A stretch of DNA of 64,000 bases. Source: Pedobacter mendelii. GTDB lineage: Bacteria; Bacteroidota; Bacteroidia; Sphingobacteriales; Sphingobacteriaceae. The notes under the pieces are model-generated. The model did not search any database. It saw only the letters and a program-made list of their open reading frames with translations, and was not told the DNA's origin. The position numbers and the translations under genes were made by a program. The stretch lies in NCBI RefSeq assembly GCF_014635725.1, contig NZ_BMDJ01000002.1:310001-374000 (forward strand). Reading direction: 5' to 3'. Positions 18,914 through 27,387 of this stretch are shown one piece after another; within the stretch, counting starts at the first letter, position 1, and each line of letters starts with the position of its first letter.

Positions 18914-21900
18914 TTAAAATTTAATGTTCAGGTTAATGCCAAAAGTTCGGGTTGTAGGATTTGAAAGGCTTTCCAGTCCTTGTCCGTTGCCTGTATTAAA
19001 AGCCACTTCAGGATCGATATCTTCTACATTACGATGTAGTATGGCTAGGTTCCTTCCGACCAAAGCAACCGAAACGCCTTGAAGTTTTAATTGACGAACC
19101 CAAGTTGAAGGCAAGTTATAGCTTAGCTTTACCTCGCGTAATTTTACGTAAGAGGCATCAAAAATATTAGCCTCATCAATGGTGCGAAAAGATTTGTAAT
19201 AGGTTTGTGCAGAAATTATTTTATCGTTCCGTTTGCCATCTGCTGTAACACCATCAAATATGATCCCGTCATCATAAACCGTTACACCCTGCGGGGCGGC
19301 AGTTCCAGTAGAAAGCCTTACCGCACCATTGGCTTTTACATTTCCTGGATAGTAATAAGATATGCCACCAAATTCTGCGGCTCTTCCTGGTAAGGTTGAC
19401 GCCAAAACGCCTGTATATGTTCCGGTTGAATAGGTACCATTGTAAATGGAGCCACCGAAGCTCGCATCGATTAAAACACCCAGGCTTACCCCTTTGTAGC
19501 TAAATGTGTTTGATATTCCTCCAATCCAATCAGGCGTATATTTGCCCAACACCCTTTTTGTAGGGTCAGTTTGGGGAGCGCCAGTTGCATTAACCACAAT
19601 ATTTCCATTGTTATCCCTTAAAAATGCATTTCCAAAAAGGGTTCCATAGGGTTGCCCAACTGCTGCAATAACCTGCGCAGAACTGGTAGCAACCACATAG
19701 TTTTGCAGTAAACCTGCTTTATCCAATTCTATAACCTTACTTCTGTTAGCCGCATAGTTTACATCAATATCCCAGGTGAATTGCTTCTTTATTGGCGTTA
19801 AACCCAATTGAATTTCTATTCCCTTATTGTTAATTTTTCCTGCATTAAGCAATTTAGAACGGAAACCCGTACTTTGGCTTACATCAACACTTAAAATCTG
19901 ATCATAACTATTGGTATTGTAAACACTCAGATCAAACCGAAGGCGTTTCTTAAACAAAACCCCTTCTGCTCCCAATTCGGATGAAGTTGTTGTTTCTGGC
20001 TTTAAATCAGCATTTAAATCTGTTGTTGATGCAGTAAGTTGAGGATTGCTGCCAAATGGTGCGCTAAAGGAATAAGTATTGATTAACCGATAAGGGTCGG
20101 CATCTTTACCAACTTTAGACCAGCCTCCGCGGATTTTGGCATAATCTAACACTTCACTTTTGATATCAAAAGCTTCAGTAAGCACGATACTACCATTAAA
20201 TGAAGGGTAAAAATATGATCTATTCTGCGCTGGCAACGTTGAAGACCAGTCGTTACGGGCCGTAACATTTACAAACAGATAGTTTCTATATCCGAGTTGA
20301 GCGGACACGTATCCACTGTAAGATTTTAATTTACTGTAATTGTTGGATGATGTAAGTGGATCTCTTGAATTGTTCAATGTGTACAACTTGGCCACAGCTA
20401 ACCTTGGGGCACTCTGATCATTTTGCTCTATATATCTCGAACGGATATTGCTTCCTAATAACGCTTCCAGACTAAAATCATCGTTTAATTGTTTGGTGTA
20501 ACTTAGCGTTGCATCAGTATTATTTTCGTTTACGGTAAATGCACTTTCGGTATAGGATCCGAATGGGGTGCCGTTAGTTCCATAAGCAACTTTTATTTTA
20601 CGCCGGTCGTTATAATAATCTGTTCCAGAACGAAAATTGAAGTTCAGTCCATCGATAATTTTATAATTTAAGCCGATGCTTCCAATAAGCCTGTTCCTAT
20701 TTTGCGAAACTGTATTTTCATAAGCTACCCAATACGGATTACTGTAATAACTATTGTTCCAATTAAAAGTGTTACCATTTTCATCAAGATAATTTTTGAG
20801 CTGATTGATATCAACTTGCCGGCCGAACCAGGTAAATTGCAGCATGGTACTTGTTGACCTCGATCCGCCTGTACCCGGAAGGTTATCCGACCCAAGCTTG
20901 CTATAATTTGCATTTGCGGTAAGCGTTAATTTCGGAGTAACCCTTAAAGTTGTGTTTAAAGCAAATGAATTTTTATCCTGCCCCGAATTTGGTACCACAC
21001 CAACCTGTTTTAAATTATTATAAGATAGCCTGTAATCAAACTTCTCGCTCGCGTTTTCTATCGCAATGCCATTAGAAAGAGCGTAACCTGTTTGAAAAAA
21101 ATCGCGAACATTATCTGGATTGGCTACAAAAGGTACAGCAACGCCTTTAGAAAAAAACTGTGGAATCAGCCGCCCATCCATCCTTGGACCCCAGCTTTCA
21201 TCTACGCCATCGTTTATACCTGCGCCCTTACCATCCACATAACTAAACTTTCCTTCAGAGCCCTGACCGAAAACATCCTGATATTTCGGAAGCGTTAATA
21301 AACCTTCTATTACCGCATTGGAGTTAAAGGATACGCCAAGACCTTTTTGGCTTTTACCAGATTTGGTTTTGATAATGATTACCCCGGCCGCTGCCCTGGA
21401 ACCATACAAAGCCGCAGCATTTGGCCCTTTAAGAACACTTATCGATTCGATATCGTTAGTATTGATATCAGAAATTGTATTTGCGTAATCTCTCGCTCCT
21501 GCCGAATTAAGTTGAGAGTTATCTACCGGAATACCATCTACAACAAAAAGCGGTTGGTTATTGCCAGAAATTGAGGTTTCACCACGGATAACCACCCTTG
21601 ATGAACCCATATCGCCCTGACTGTTGGTAACCCGAACACCAGCAACTTTACCAGCAAGGGCATTTACCAGATTGGTTTCTCTGGCTTCAGTAAAATTCTC
21701 TCCTTTTAATTCCTGAACGGCGTAACCTAGAGATTTCTTTTGTCGCGAAATGCCAAGCGCTGTAACCACAACTTCGTTTAAGGCATTATTTTGTTCCGTT
21801 AAAACAACCTCTACAATTTTATTGCTTTCCGATACCTCAACCTCTTTAGATGAGAATCCGATATAGGAGAAAATCAGAATGCCTTTACCCGCAACAGTGA

Positions 21901-22087
21901 TGTTAAAACTGCCTGCATTATTAGTGGTTACAGCTTGTTTTGTTCCCTTTAATAATACAGATACACCCGGGAGGGTTTCTCCTGTTGAACTTTTCACCGT
22001 ACCCGTAATGGAAACGTTTTGAGCATCAACAATTGCGGGGAGCAAAAGCAAAATTAAAATAATGAGTCGCTTAAAAATTTTGTACAT
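18914..22087 (-). CDS. SusC-like TonB-dependent transporter behind a SAM riboswitch
   Basis: 1057 residues: signal peptide, carboxypeptidase-regulatory-like domain (about 25-105), junction NEVVVTALGISRQKKSLGYA, plug (VNALAGKVAGVRV, PLFVVDGIPVDN, SISVLKGPNAAALYGSRAAAG) and a beta-barrel ending RTFGINLNIKF. It is the SusC of a pair with the SusD-like_2 gene that follows. Its leader is long, about 450 bases, and holds a SAM-I aptamer, a terminator and a short reading frame. High SAM should therefore stop its transcription. No glycoside hydrolase or lyase is attached to this pair, which also argues against a glycan substrate. Confidence 0.95.
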   Translation of the reverse strand: MYKIFKRLIILILLLLPAIVDAQNVSITGTVKSSTGETLPGVSVLLKGTKQAVTTNNAGSFNITVAGKGILIFSYIGFSSKEVEVSESNKIVEVVLTEQNNALNEVVVTALGISRQKKSLGYAVQELKGENFTEARETNLVNALAGKVAGVRVTNSQGDMGSSRVVIRGETSISGNNQPLFVVDGIPVDNSQLNSAGARDYANTISDINTNDIESISVLKGPNAAALYGSRAAAGVIIIKTKSGKSQKGLGVSFNSNAVIEGLLTLPKYQDVFGQGSEGKFSYVDGKGAGINDGVDESWGPRMDGRLIPQFFSKGVAVPFVANPDNVRDFFQTGYALSNGIAIENASEKFDYRLSYNNLKQVGVVPNSGQDKNSFALNTTLRVTPKLTLTANANYSKLGSDNLPGTGGSRSTSTMLQFTWFGRQVDINQLKNYLDENGNTFNWNNSYYSNPYWVAYENTVSQNRNRLIGSIGLNYKIIDGLNFNFRSGTDYYNDRRKIKVAYGTNGTPFGSYTESAFTVNENNTDATLSYTKQLNDDFSLEALLGSNIRSRYIEQNDQSAPRLAVAKLYTLNNSRDPLTSSNNYSKLKSYSGYVSAQLGYRNYLFVNVTARNDWSSTLPAQNRSYFYPSFNGSIVLTEAFDIKSEVLDYAKIRGGWSKVGKDADPYRLINTYSFSAPFGSNPQLTASTTDLNADLKPETTTSSELGAEGVLFKKRLRFDLSVYNTNSYDQILSVDVSQSTGFRSKLLNAGKINNKGIEIQLGLTPIKKQFTWDIDVNYAANRSKVIELDKAGLLQNYVVATSSAQVIAAVGQPYGTLFGNAFLRDNNGNIVVNATGAPQTDPTKRVLGKYTPDWIGGISNTFSYKGVSLGVLIDASFGGSIYNGTYSTGTYTGVLASTLPGRAAEFGGISYYYPGNVKANGAVRLSTGTAAPQGVTVYDDGIIFDGVTADGKRNDKIISAQTYYKSFRTIDEANIFDASYVKLREVKLSYNLPSTWVRQLKLQGVSVALVGRNLAILHRNVEDIDPEVAFNTGNGQGLESLSNPTTRTFGINLNIKF

Positions 22088-22250
22088 AGAAATAAAAAAT
22101 AATTAGTTAAAAAATTTGCAAAAATTTGGGCAAAACAATCCCATATCGCCTTTTTTGGCGCATTTTACATTTAAAATTGAAGACTGGTTTTTAAAAATTC
22201 ATAGCATCAATTGATGCTTGTGATGGGTTTATCCATATAAAATAAGTGTG

Positions 22251-22307
22251 TTAATGGATGGCTGATTTACAGCAATAGATAGAATTTGGCTCGTTAGATT
22301 TTTTCAT
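22251..22307 (-). CDS. 18-codon leader reading frame between riboswitch terminator and SusC
   Basis: The frame reads MKKSNEPNSIYCCKSAIH and starts after an A-rich leader (TTTTAAAAATAAATAAT) that resembles strong Bacteroidota initiation sites. It lies about 50 bases beyond the terminator and 160 bases before SusC. Paired Cys near the end are notable in a sulfur-linked context. It may be a leader peptide, a small protein or chance; I do not recognise a family. Confidence 0.35.
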   Translation of the reverse strand: MKKSNEPNSIYCCKSAIH

Positions 22308-22358
22308 ATTATTTATTTTTAAAAGTTAAATATTCTATAACATTAGATTGTACTAAAC

Positions 22359-22389
22359 AAAAAAAGCACACCTGTAAATCAGGAGTGCT
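22359..22389 (-). terminator. Rho-independent terminator of the SAM riboswitch
   Basis: On the minus strand AGCACTCCTG, a five-base loop and CAGGTGTGCT form a stem with one internal mismatch, followed by seven T. TAAGTCAG in the aptamer's closing strand (plus 22422-22429) can pair with CTGATTTA of this terminator (plus 22375-22382, one G-U), giving the expected antiterminator. SAM binding would free the terminator. Confidence 0.88.
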
Positions 22390-22424
22390 CTCATATATTA
22401 TTTTAATAATTTCGCATTCAACTG

Positions 22425-22527
22425 ACTTAACTAACCCATATAATTTGGGATGGAATTAGCACCATATCTTTTATAGACTGGTTGCTAAGGTTTCACAGGG
22501 CCATTCCCTCCACCTTTCTTGATAAGT
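22425..22527 (-). promoter_or_regulatory. SAM-I riboswitch (S-box) aptamer
   Basis: Read on the minus strand the sequence carries the whole S-box core in order: CTTATCAAGAAAGGTGGAGG, then GGAATGGCCCTGTGAAACC, then TTAGCAACC, then GGTGCTAATTCC. The P1 stem closes ACTTATC with GTTAAGT (one mismatch), and a small CCC...TGGG hairpin precedes the 3' strand of P1. It is about 103 bases. The terminator follows 35 bases later and the next gene on that strand is the SusC-like transporter, so it is a transcriptional OFF switch for that operon. Confidence 0.95.
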
Positions 22528-22545
22528 ATTTCAAAACAACTGGCG

Positions 22546-22553
22546 CAAAGATA
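22546..22553 (-). promoter_or_regulatory. Probable -7 promoter element for the riboswitch transcript
   Basis: TATCTTTG on the minus strand fits TAnnTTTG and lies about 19 bases before the aptamer, which would start the RNA just ahead of P1. I find no TTTG at the -33 distance, so the promoter may need an activator. Confidence 0.5.
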
Positions 22554-22560
22554 ATATTTA

Positions 22561-22599
22561 AATTCAATAGTCTATAAATTCTATAGATTTTATTGAATT
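22561..22599. promoter_or_regulatory. Nested palindrome between divergent genes
   Basis: Outer arms AATTCAATA and TATTGAATT enclose inner arms TCTATA and TATAGA around AATTC. It covers the expected -33 region of the riboswitch promoter and lies just ahead of the divergent thioredoxin-family gene. It may be an operator shared by both. Confidence 0.4.
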
Positions 22600-22653
22600 A
22601 ATTTTTTTAAGGATGAAATGATAACTACCTTTGACATTCCCAAGAATACATCC

Positions 22654-23931
22654 ATGAAAATTACTTCTATATCCTTACTAATTTTTGCATCACTTTTTAA
22701 ACTTCAAGCCAGTGCGCAAGAGGCGAACTTAAAATCTAATGGTCCAAAGTCCACAATAAATGCTGCAAGCAAATTTTCTGCTATTGGAAATTGGAGAGGC
22801 ATATTTTTAATTAAACCTGGCACGGAAGTTCCTTTCAATTTCGAGGTAAAACAAAAAGATGATAAACCATTTCTATCCTTTATTAATGCGGAAGAACATT
22901 TTGATGGTGGATGGGTGATTCAAAAAGATGATTCACTTTTGATTAAGCTTGACCAATTTGACAACGAACTTGCTTTTAAAATTCAAAATGATTCACTAGT
23001 TGGAGTGCTTAGAAAACAAGATAAAACTGGCAAACCAATATCTCTATCAGCAAATAGAAAAGATAGTTACAGATTTAAAGAAAGTGGCAAAACTCCTGCT
23101 GCAGATTTCTCTGGAAAATATGACATCAGCTTTAAATCCAAAGATGGAAAGGATGAAAAAGCGGTTGGACTGTTCAAGCAAACAGGTAACAAATTAACTG
23201 GGACATTTTTACGTATAACTGGCGATTCCAGGTACTTGGAAGGCATTGTAGATGGTCGAAATTTTTACCTATCGAGCTTTATTGGTTCTAATCCCTCCTA
23301 TTATAAAGGTTCATTTGCAGATGATGGAACCCTATCTGGAGCGATAATAAGTGCCAGAGGAGACACTAATTTTGACGGTAATAAAAATAAAAATGCTGCA
23401 CTACCTGATGCAACAAAACTTACCTTTTTAAAAGATGGATATCAAACATTGTCATTTTCACTTCCAGATGTTAATGGAAAAAAGATTTCGTTAACTGATG
23501 AGAAATACAAAAACAAAGTGGTTATATTAACCATTACCGGAACCTGGTGCCCAAACTGTGTTGATGAAGCTTCTTTTATTGCACCCTGGTATGAAAAAAA
23601 TCGCGACCGTGGCATTGAAGTGATTGGCATACATTATGAAAGGCAGCTTGATTCGGCCTATGTTAGAAAGGCGCTTACAAGATTTCGGGAGAAATTCAAC
23701 ATAAAGTATGACCAGGTTATTGCTGGTACACCAGATAAAACACAGGTTGCCGAATCGCTTCCAGGACTCAAGAATTTTATCTCTTTCCCTACCATGATAA
23801 TTATTAATAAAAAAGGAGAGGTAGCGCAAATCCATACCGGTTATAGCGGACCAGCAACCGGAAAATATTATACGGACTTTGTTGAATCATTTAATAACGA
23901 GATTGACAAACTGATTCAAACTGCGCTTTAA
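22654..23931 (+). CDS. Exported TlpA-like thioredoxin-family protein
   Basis: About 425 residues from the ATG opening MKITSISLLIFASLFKLQASAQ, a signal peptide; a longer upstream frame adds 12 unlikely residues. The N-terminal 260 residues are beta-rich (repeated WRGIFLIKPG and DFSGKYDISF strands) and resemble the substrate-like domain that often precedes TlpA in Bacteroidota. The C-terminal domain is thioredoxin-like with TGTWCPNC at about residues 299-302 and the cis-Pro segment ISFPTMIIINKKG. It probably acts as a periplasmic thiol reductase or oxidoreductase. It diverges from the SAM-riboswitch operon and shares its promoter region. Confidence 0.82.
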   Translation: MKITSISLLIFASLFKLQASAQEANLKSNGPKSTINAASKFSAIGNWRGIFLIKPGTEVPFNFEVKQKDDKPFLSFINAEEHFDGGWVIQKDDSLLIKLDQFDNELAFKIQNDSLVGVLRKQDKTGKPISLSANRKDSYRFKESGKTPAADFSGKYDISFKSKDGKDEKAVGLFKQTGNKLTGTFLRITGDSRYLEGIVDGRNFYLSSFIGSNPSYYKGSFADDGTLSGAIISARGDTNFDGNKNKNAALPDATKLTFLKDGYQTLSFSLPDVNGKKISLTDEKYKNKVVILTITGTWCPNCVDEASFIAPWYEKNRDRGIEVIGIHYERQLDSAYVRKALTRFREKFNIKYDQVIAGTPDKTQVAESLPGLKNFISFPTMIIINKKGEVAQIHTGYSGPATGKYYTDFVESFNNEIDKLIQTAL

Positions 23932-24039
23932 CTTTGTTTTAGGTTGCAAAACAACTTTATCCACTTTTAGCAAATTGATAAAAAGCAAATGATTGATCTT
24001 ATGATAAATTATCTCTGATATTACTTATAGTTCTATTTT

Positions 24040-24870
24040 CTAAAGTCTAAATGACAAACCTAAGAAATAACTTTTCATGGCATCGTGCTGAATTCCATAG
24101 TTTAAGCCTCCATCAACCTTAACGTTTTTTGCAAGTTCAAGTTGTAGTGCTGCATTTAAAAAATTATTCCAGTGGTGATGTGCTAAGTCATAACTATAAT
24201 AGGTTTCAGCACTGCCGCTAAGGTGTTTTACTAGGTCATGTTCGATGGAAAGGGACTGAAGAAGTTCTGTATGTAGCCCGGCATCCTCAGTATTCTGCAA
24301 TCTGTCAACCTCCATTTGGATGCCAAGTTTCCATTCATTAGGCAGCTTTAAAGCCATTGGTATGATAAGACCTCCCTCATATCGGTTTTCTTTTTCCACT
24401 TTCGAGGTCGGAAATTTAATGTAAGGCAATACTGCGATTGCAAAATTCCCTTTATCATTTCCTAACAGGTTTTGCTTAATGCGCAAGGTGATATCGCCAA
24501 ATCCTTGAGCACGTTCTATTGTTCCATCACCTGACTTTTCTGTTTGATAGGTATAACTTTGAACTACAAGTTGAAGAGCTGTTGAGTTCGTAAGTCCTAG
24601 TTTTAGGTTTGACTGATTAAAAAGAAAAGTATTGGTTAAAGCTTCATCGCTCTGCTGTCTCTCTAATCTAAACAAATCACTTTCATATTGAAGATGACCA
24701 GCATCAATCGTTATTGGAGATTCTGTAATACCTGGTCTGTCTGTTTCCATTTCCCGGACAGTAGCTTTTGGAACAGGGTGAAAGAGAGTATAAGGTTTGC
24801 TTTTATTATCTTGAGCCAAGAGCGATTTACTAAATAAAAGCAAAATGTATATTAAAAATATATTCTTCAT
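24040..24870 (-). CDS. Outer-membrane channel-like protein (MetA-pathway/phenol PF13557 type)
   Basis: 276 residues with a signal peptide (MKNIFLIYILLLFSKSLLAQ). The mature start METDRPGITESPITIDAGHL with following alternating strands (FGDITLRIKQNLLG, FAIAVLPYIKFPTSK) is typical of the 'putative MetA-pathway of phenol degradation' outer-membrane family, often annotated simply as transporter. It ends in an aromatic strand (YFLGLSFRL), as barrel proteins do. The actual cargo is unknown. It is convergent with the TlpA-like gene, with about 110 bases between. Confidence 0.75.
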   Translation of the reverse strand: MKNIFLIYILLLFSKSLLAQDNKSKPYTLFHPVPKATVREMETDRPGITESPITIDAGHLQYESDLFRLERQQSDEALTNTFLFNQSNLKLGLTNSTALQLVVQSYTYQTEKSGDGTIERAQGFGDITLRIKQNLLGNDKGNFAIAVLPYIKFPTSKVEKENRYEGGLIIPMALKLPNEWKLGIQMEVDRLQNTEDAGLHTELLQSLSIEHDLVKHLSGSAETYYSYDLAHHHWNNFLNAALQLELAKNVKVDGGLNYGIQHDAMKSYFLGLSFRL

Positions 24871-25093
24871 TTGTTTATTTCTTGGACTTATAACAAGAAA
24901 AAACTACTCAAAGTTTTCATTCCCTAAAGGAATTTCTGTTAAGCATTTTGCATTGTAAGTTTCAATAATTCTTAAATGCATCATTCTTACCAACTCGATG
25001 TTAACAATTTCTTAAATATTATAGATTATTAGAAAATATTAATTTATTAAAAATGTTCTTTCTAATTTTAAATTTGAGGTTTAGTAACTAAGT

Positions 25094-25614
25094 ATGGAAA
25101 CTCATAGTATCACTCCGACCTCTGTTGAGGATTATAAATCCCTACAGTTAATCGGTAAGGACACCTTTTTTGAAACATTTGCATAGAGTAACACCGGAGA
25201 GAACATGGAAACATATCTGTCAGAAAGTTTTAGTGATGAGAAAATAATAGACGAACTTTCAAATAAAGAATCGATGTTTTTTATAGCATGGGATAATAAT
25301 GTACCAATCGGTTATTTGAAAGTTAATATTGGAAAAGCTCAGACGGAGCTTCAGGATCCCTTTGCTTTAGAAATTGAACGGATTTATGTTAAAGCGAGTT
25401 ATCATGGAAAAAAATTGGTCAATTGCTGTATGATAAAGCTTTGGAAGTAGCGCATCAAAAAGGTTTAAAATCGATTTGGCTGGGCGTTTGGGAAGAAAAT
25501 CCAAGAGCAATTAAATTCTATGAAAAAAACGGATTTCTAGCTTTTGATAAACATGTTTTTAAAATGGGCGATGATATACAAACTGATATCATGATGCGCA
25601 AGATTTTGAGGTAA
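25094..25614 (+). pseudogene. GNAT acetyltransferase (PaiA-like), broken
   Basis: Reading starts METHSITPTSVEDYKSLQ and continues into DTFFETFA, where TAG at 25184-25186 stops it; the homologous position in this family is usually an acidic residue, so GAG to TAG is likely. The frame then resumes through LEIERIYVKASYHGKK and shifts at about 25417, where one base is missing in the expected Lys-Leu-Gly-Gln-Leu-Leu-Tyr stretch; the other frame carries on with LYDKALEVAHQKG, WLGVWEENPRAIKFYEKNGF and the end. These blocks (acetyl-CoA loop and WLGVWE) match PaiA-type acetyltransferases. Two independent lesions make it a pseudogene unless both are sequencing errors. Confidence 0.85.
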
Positions 25615-25722
25615 TAAAGAAACTGTTGATATTAAATACAATCAACTTCTAATATTCCACCATTTCATCATCTAAATAGCAATAAAGCCATCTTGCACCT
25701 GGTTAAATTAAAAATTATAAAT

Positions 25723-25758
25723 AATGGGTATAAAAAATTTAAATGTTTTATACCCATT
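25723..25758 (-). terminator. Perfect 13-base hairpin, likely terminator
   Basis: AATGGGTATAAAA and TTTTATACCCATT are perfect arms with a ten-base loop. On the minus strand it lies 59 bases beyond the stop of the hydrolase remnant and is followed by a T/A-rich run, so it probably ended that gene. Confidence 0.6.
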
Positions 25759-25816
25759 CAGCTCATATTGAAGTTTATTAGTATTTCTACGCGATAAAAT
25801 ATTTATAAGCTACTGA

Positions 25817-25990
25817 TTAAGATTCAATAAAAGCTAAAAGTTCTTTGTTAATGGTTGCAGCTTCTGTAGTTGGCATTCCATGAGGAAATCCGGGATAGAT
25901 AATTAGCTTACCATTTTTTAATAGTTCGGCCGATTTCACACATGCATTTTGGTAAGGAACAATTTGATCATCCTCTCCATGCAACTGGCG
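25817..25990 (-). pseudogene. Alpha/beta-hydrolase C-terminal remnant (chloroperoxidase-like)
   Basis: On the minus strand the frame reads HGEDDQIVPYQNACVKSAEL, then KNGKLIIYPGFPHGMPTTEA and NKELLAFIES. This is the last 55 or so residues of non-heme chloroperoxidase/arylesterase-type hydrolases, with the catalytic Asp (DDQIVP) and His (FPHGMP). The remaining 220 residues, including the nucleophile Ser, are missing; homology stops at about 25990 and the DNA beyond is AT-rich without a matching frame. It is a deletion remnant. Confidence 0.8.
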
Positions 25991-26278
25991 ATATAATTAT
26001 TATCGATTATTAGGGCATTCATCGATTATTATTTTAGTAAGTTAAACAAATATAATCACAGGATTTATATTGAAATACAAGTTGATGGATTGTCTAAATT
26101 ACGAACCAATTAACCAGACCATTCCTTCGTTCGATACCATCAAACCTATCATATAATTGCAGGTATTCAGTTATAATGATGTTAAGAAATTATTATTTAT
26201 AGTGATTCTGGAATTTACCCTTATACTTCGCATTGGTATTTCTATAATAAATACTATTATTGATAAACCTATTGATTT

Positions 26279-27370
26279 ATGCTCTCACCTAAAACCCGAA
26301 GAAATATTAATCGAGTCGTTCCTTTCGGGATACTATGGTTTATTTTTAGCTTGATTTATGCAGCATTAGAGGTTGGCATTCTTGGAAATCTAGATTATTA
26401 TCCTTCCACTGGCATTGAATATAACTTTTTAAGAAATATTTTAACACTATCCATATCAGGACTAATAATGGGTTTGATTACAGGGGTATTAGAGATTCGT
26501 TTTTTTAGTAGATGGTTTATTAGAAAAAGCTTTACGAGAAAGATAGTCCTTAAATCGATTATTTATCTGGCAATTGTAATCATTTTCCTCACCATAGCTT
26601 TACTTATAAATGCTACAATCGTTCAAAGAAATAACCAAACATTAAATTTATTTGTTCCGGTTTGGACATTTCTCACCAATTACTCGTTAGTTGGTATTTT
26701 GCTCTATATAGCGTCAATAATCATAATCACTCAATTCTATGCTGAATTTAACGACAGTATCGGTCCTGGAACATTAAGCAATTTCTTTCTAGGAAAATAT
26801 CATCATCCAATAGAAGAAGAGCGGATATTTATGTTTCTAGATATGAAATCATCAACAACAATAGCACAGAATCTTGGCCATTTAAGATATTTTGAAATGC
26901 TTAAGGAATACTTCTTTGATCTCTCGAATGCTGTGATTGATTATGGTGGAATAATTTATCAATACGCTGGTGATGAAATGATTGTAAGCTGGAAACTTAA
27001 AGATGGAATAAAAAACAACAATTGCATCGAATGTTTTTTCGCCATGAAGTCATTAATGGCAAAACAATCACAAATTTATAGCGATACTTTTGGCATTGTG
27101 CCCGAATTTAAGGCTGGCTTACATATAGGGAAAGTTACAGCTGGAGAAATTGGCTCGTTAAAGAAAGAGATTATTTTTTCTGGAGATGTTCTAAATGTTT
27201 CCGCAAGAATACAAGCACTCTGTAACCAGTTTAATGTAGATATTTTAATCTCAAAAAATCTTATTCAGGAACTGGAAATATCTGATTTATTCAACATAAC
27301 CTCGATAGGCGAGCATTTGCTTAAAGGTCGCAATACTTCGATGGAAATATTTACAATTGCTAAAACTTAA
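26279..27370 (+). CDS. Membrane class III adenylate/guanylate cyclase
   Basis: 363 residues. The N-terminal half has four hydrophobic segments (about 15-35, 50-72, 88-110 and 125-150) with no sensor domain outside the membrane. The C-terminal half is a class III nucleotidyl cyclase: FLDMKSST gives the first metal Asp (about 188), YAGDEMIVSW the second (about 232), and GLHIGKVTAGEIGSLKKEI with SGDVLNVSARIQ gives the substrate and transition-state residues. The usual Arg-Asp-Tyr-Thr is KKEIIFS here. It would make cAMP or cGMP from ATP/GTP at the inner membrane. It stands alone; no effector gene is nearby. Confidence 0.87.
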   Translation: MLSPKTRRNINRVVPFGILWFIFSLIYAALEVGILGNLDYYPSTGIEYNFLRNILTLSISGLIMGLITGVLEIRFFSRWFIRKSFTRKIVLKSIIYLAIVIIFLTIALLINATIVQRNNQTLNLFVPVWTFLTNYSLVGILLYIASIIIITQFYAEFNDSIGPGTLSNFFLGKYHHPIEEERIFMFLDMKSSTTIAQNLGHLRYFEMLKEYFFDLSNAVIDYGGIIYQYAGDEMIVSWKLKDGIKNNNCIECFFAMKSLMAKQSQIYSDTFGIVPEFKAGLHIGKVTAGEIGSLKKEIIFSGDVLNVSARIQALCNQFNVDILISKNLIQELEISDLFNITSIGEHLLKGRNTSMEIFTIAKT

Positions 27371-27387
27371 GGTTTAGAATATTGCTA

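Noticed and set aside
22425..22527. Riboswitch as a control of the thioredoxin-family gene
   Set aside because: The aptamer and terminator are only formed on the minus strand, while that gene is on the plus strand, so the target is the SusC/SusD pair.
22618..22653. Earlier ATG for the thioredoxin-family gene
   Set aside because: It adds 12 residues before a clear signal peptide and overlaps no useful start signal; the inner ATG was chosen.
26157..26354. A 65-codon frame overlapping the cyclase start
   Set aside because: It overlaps the N terminus of a well-supported gene in another frame and has no recognisable features.
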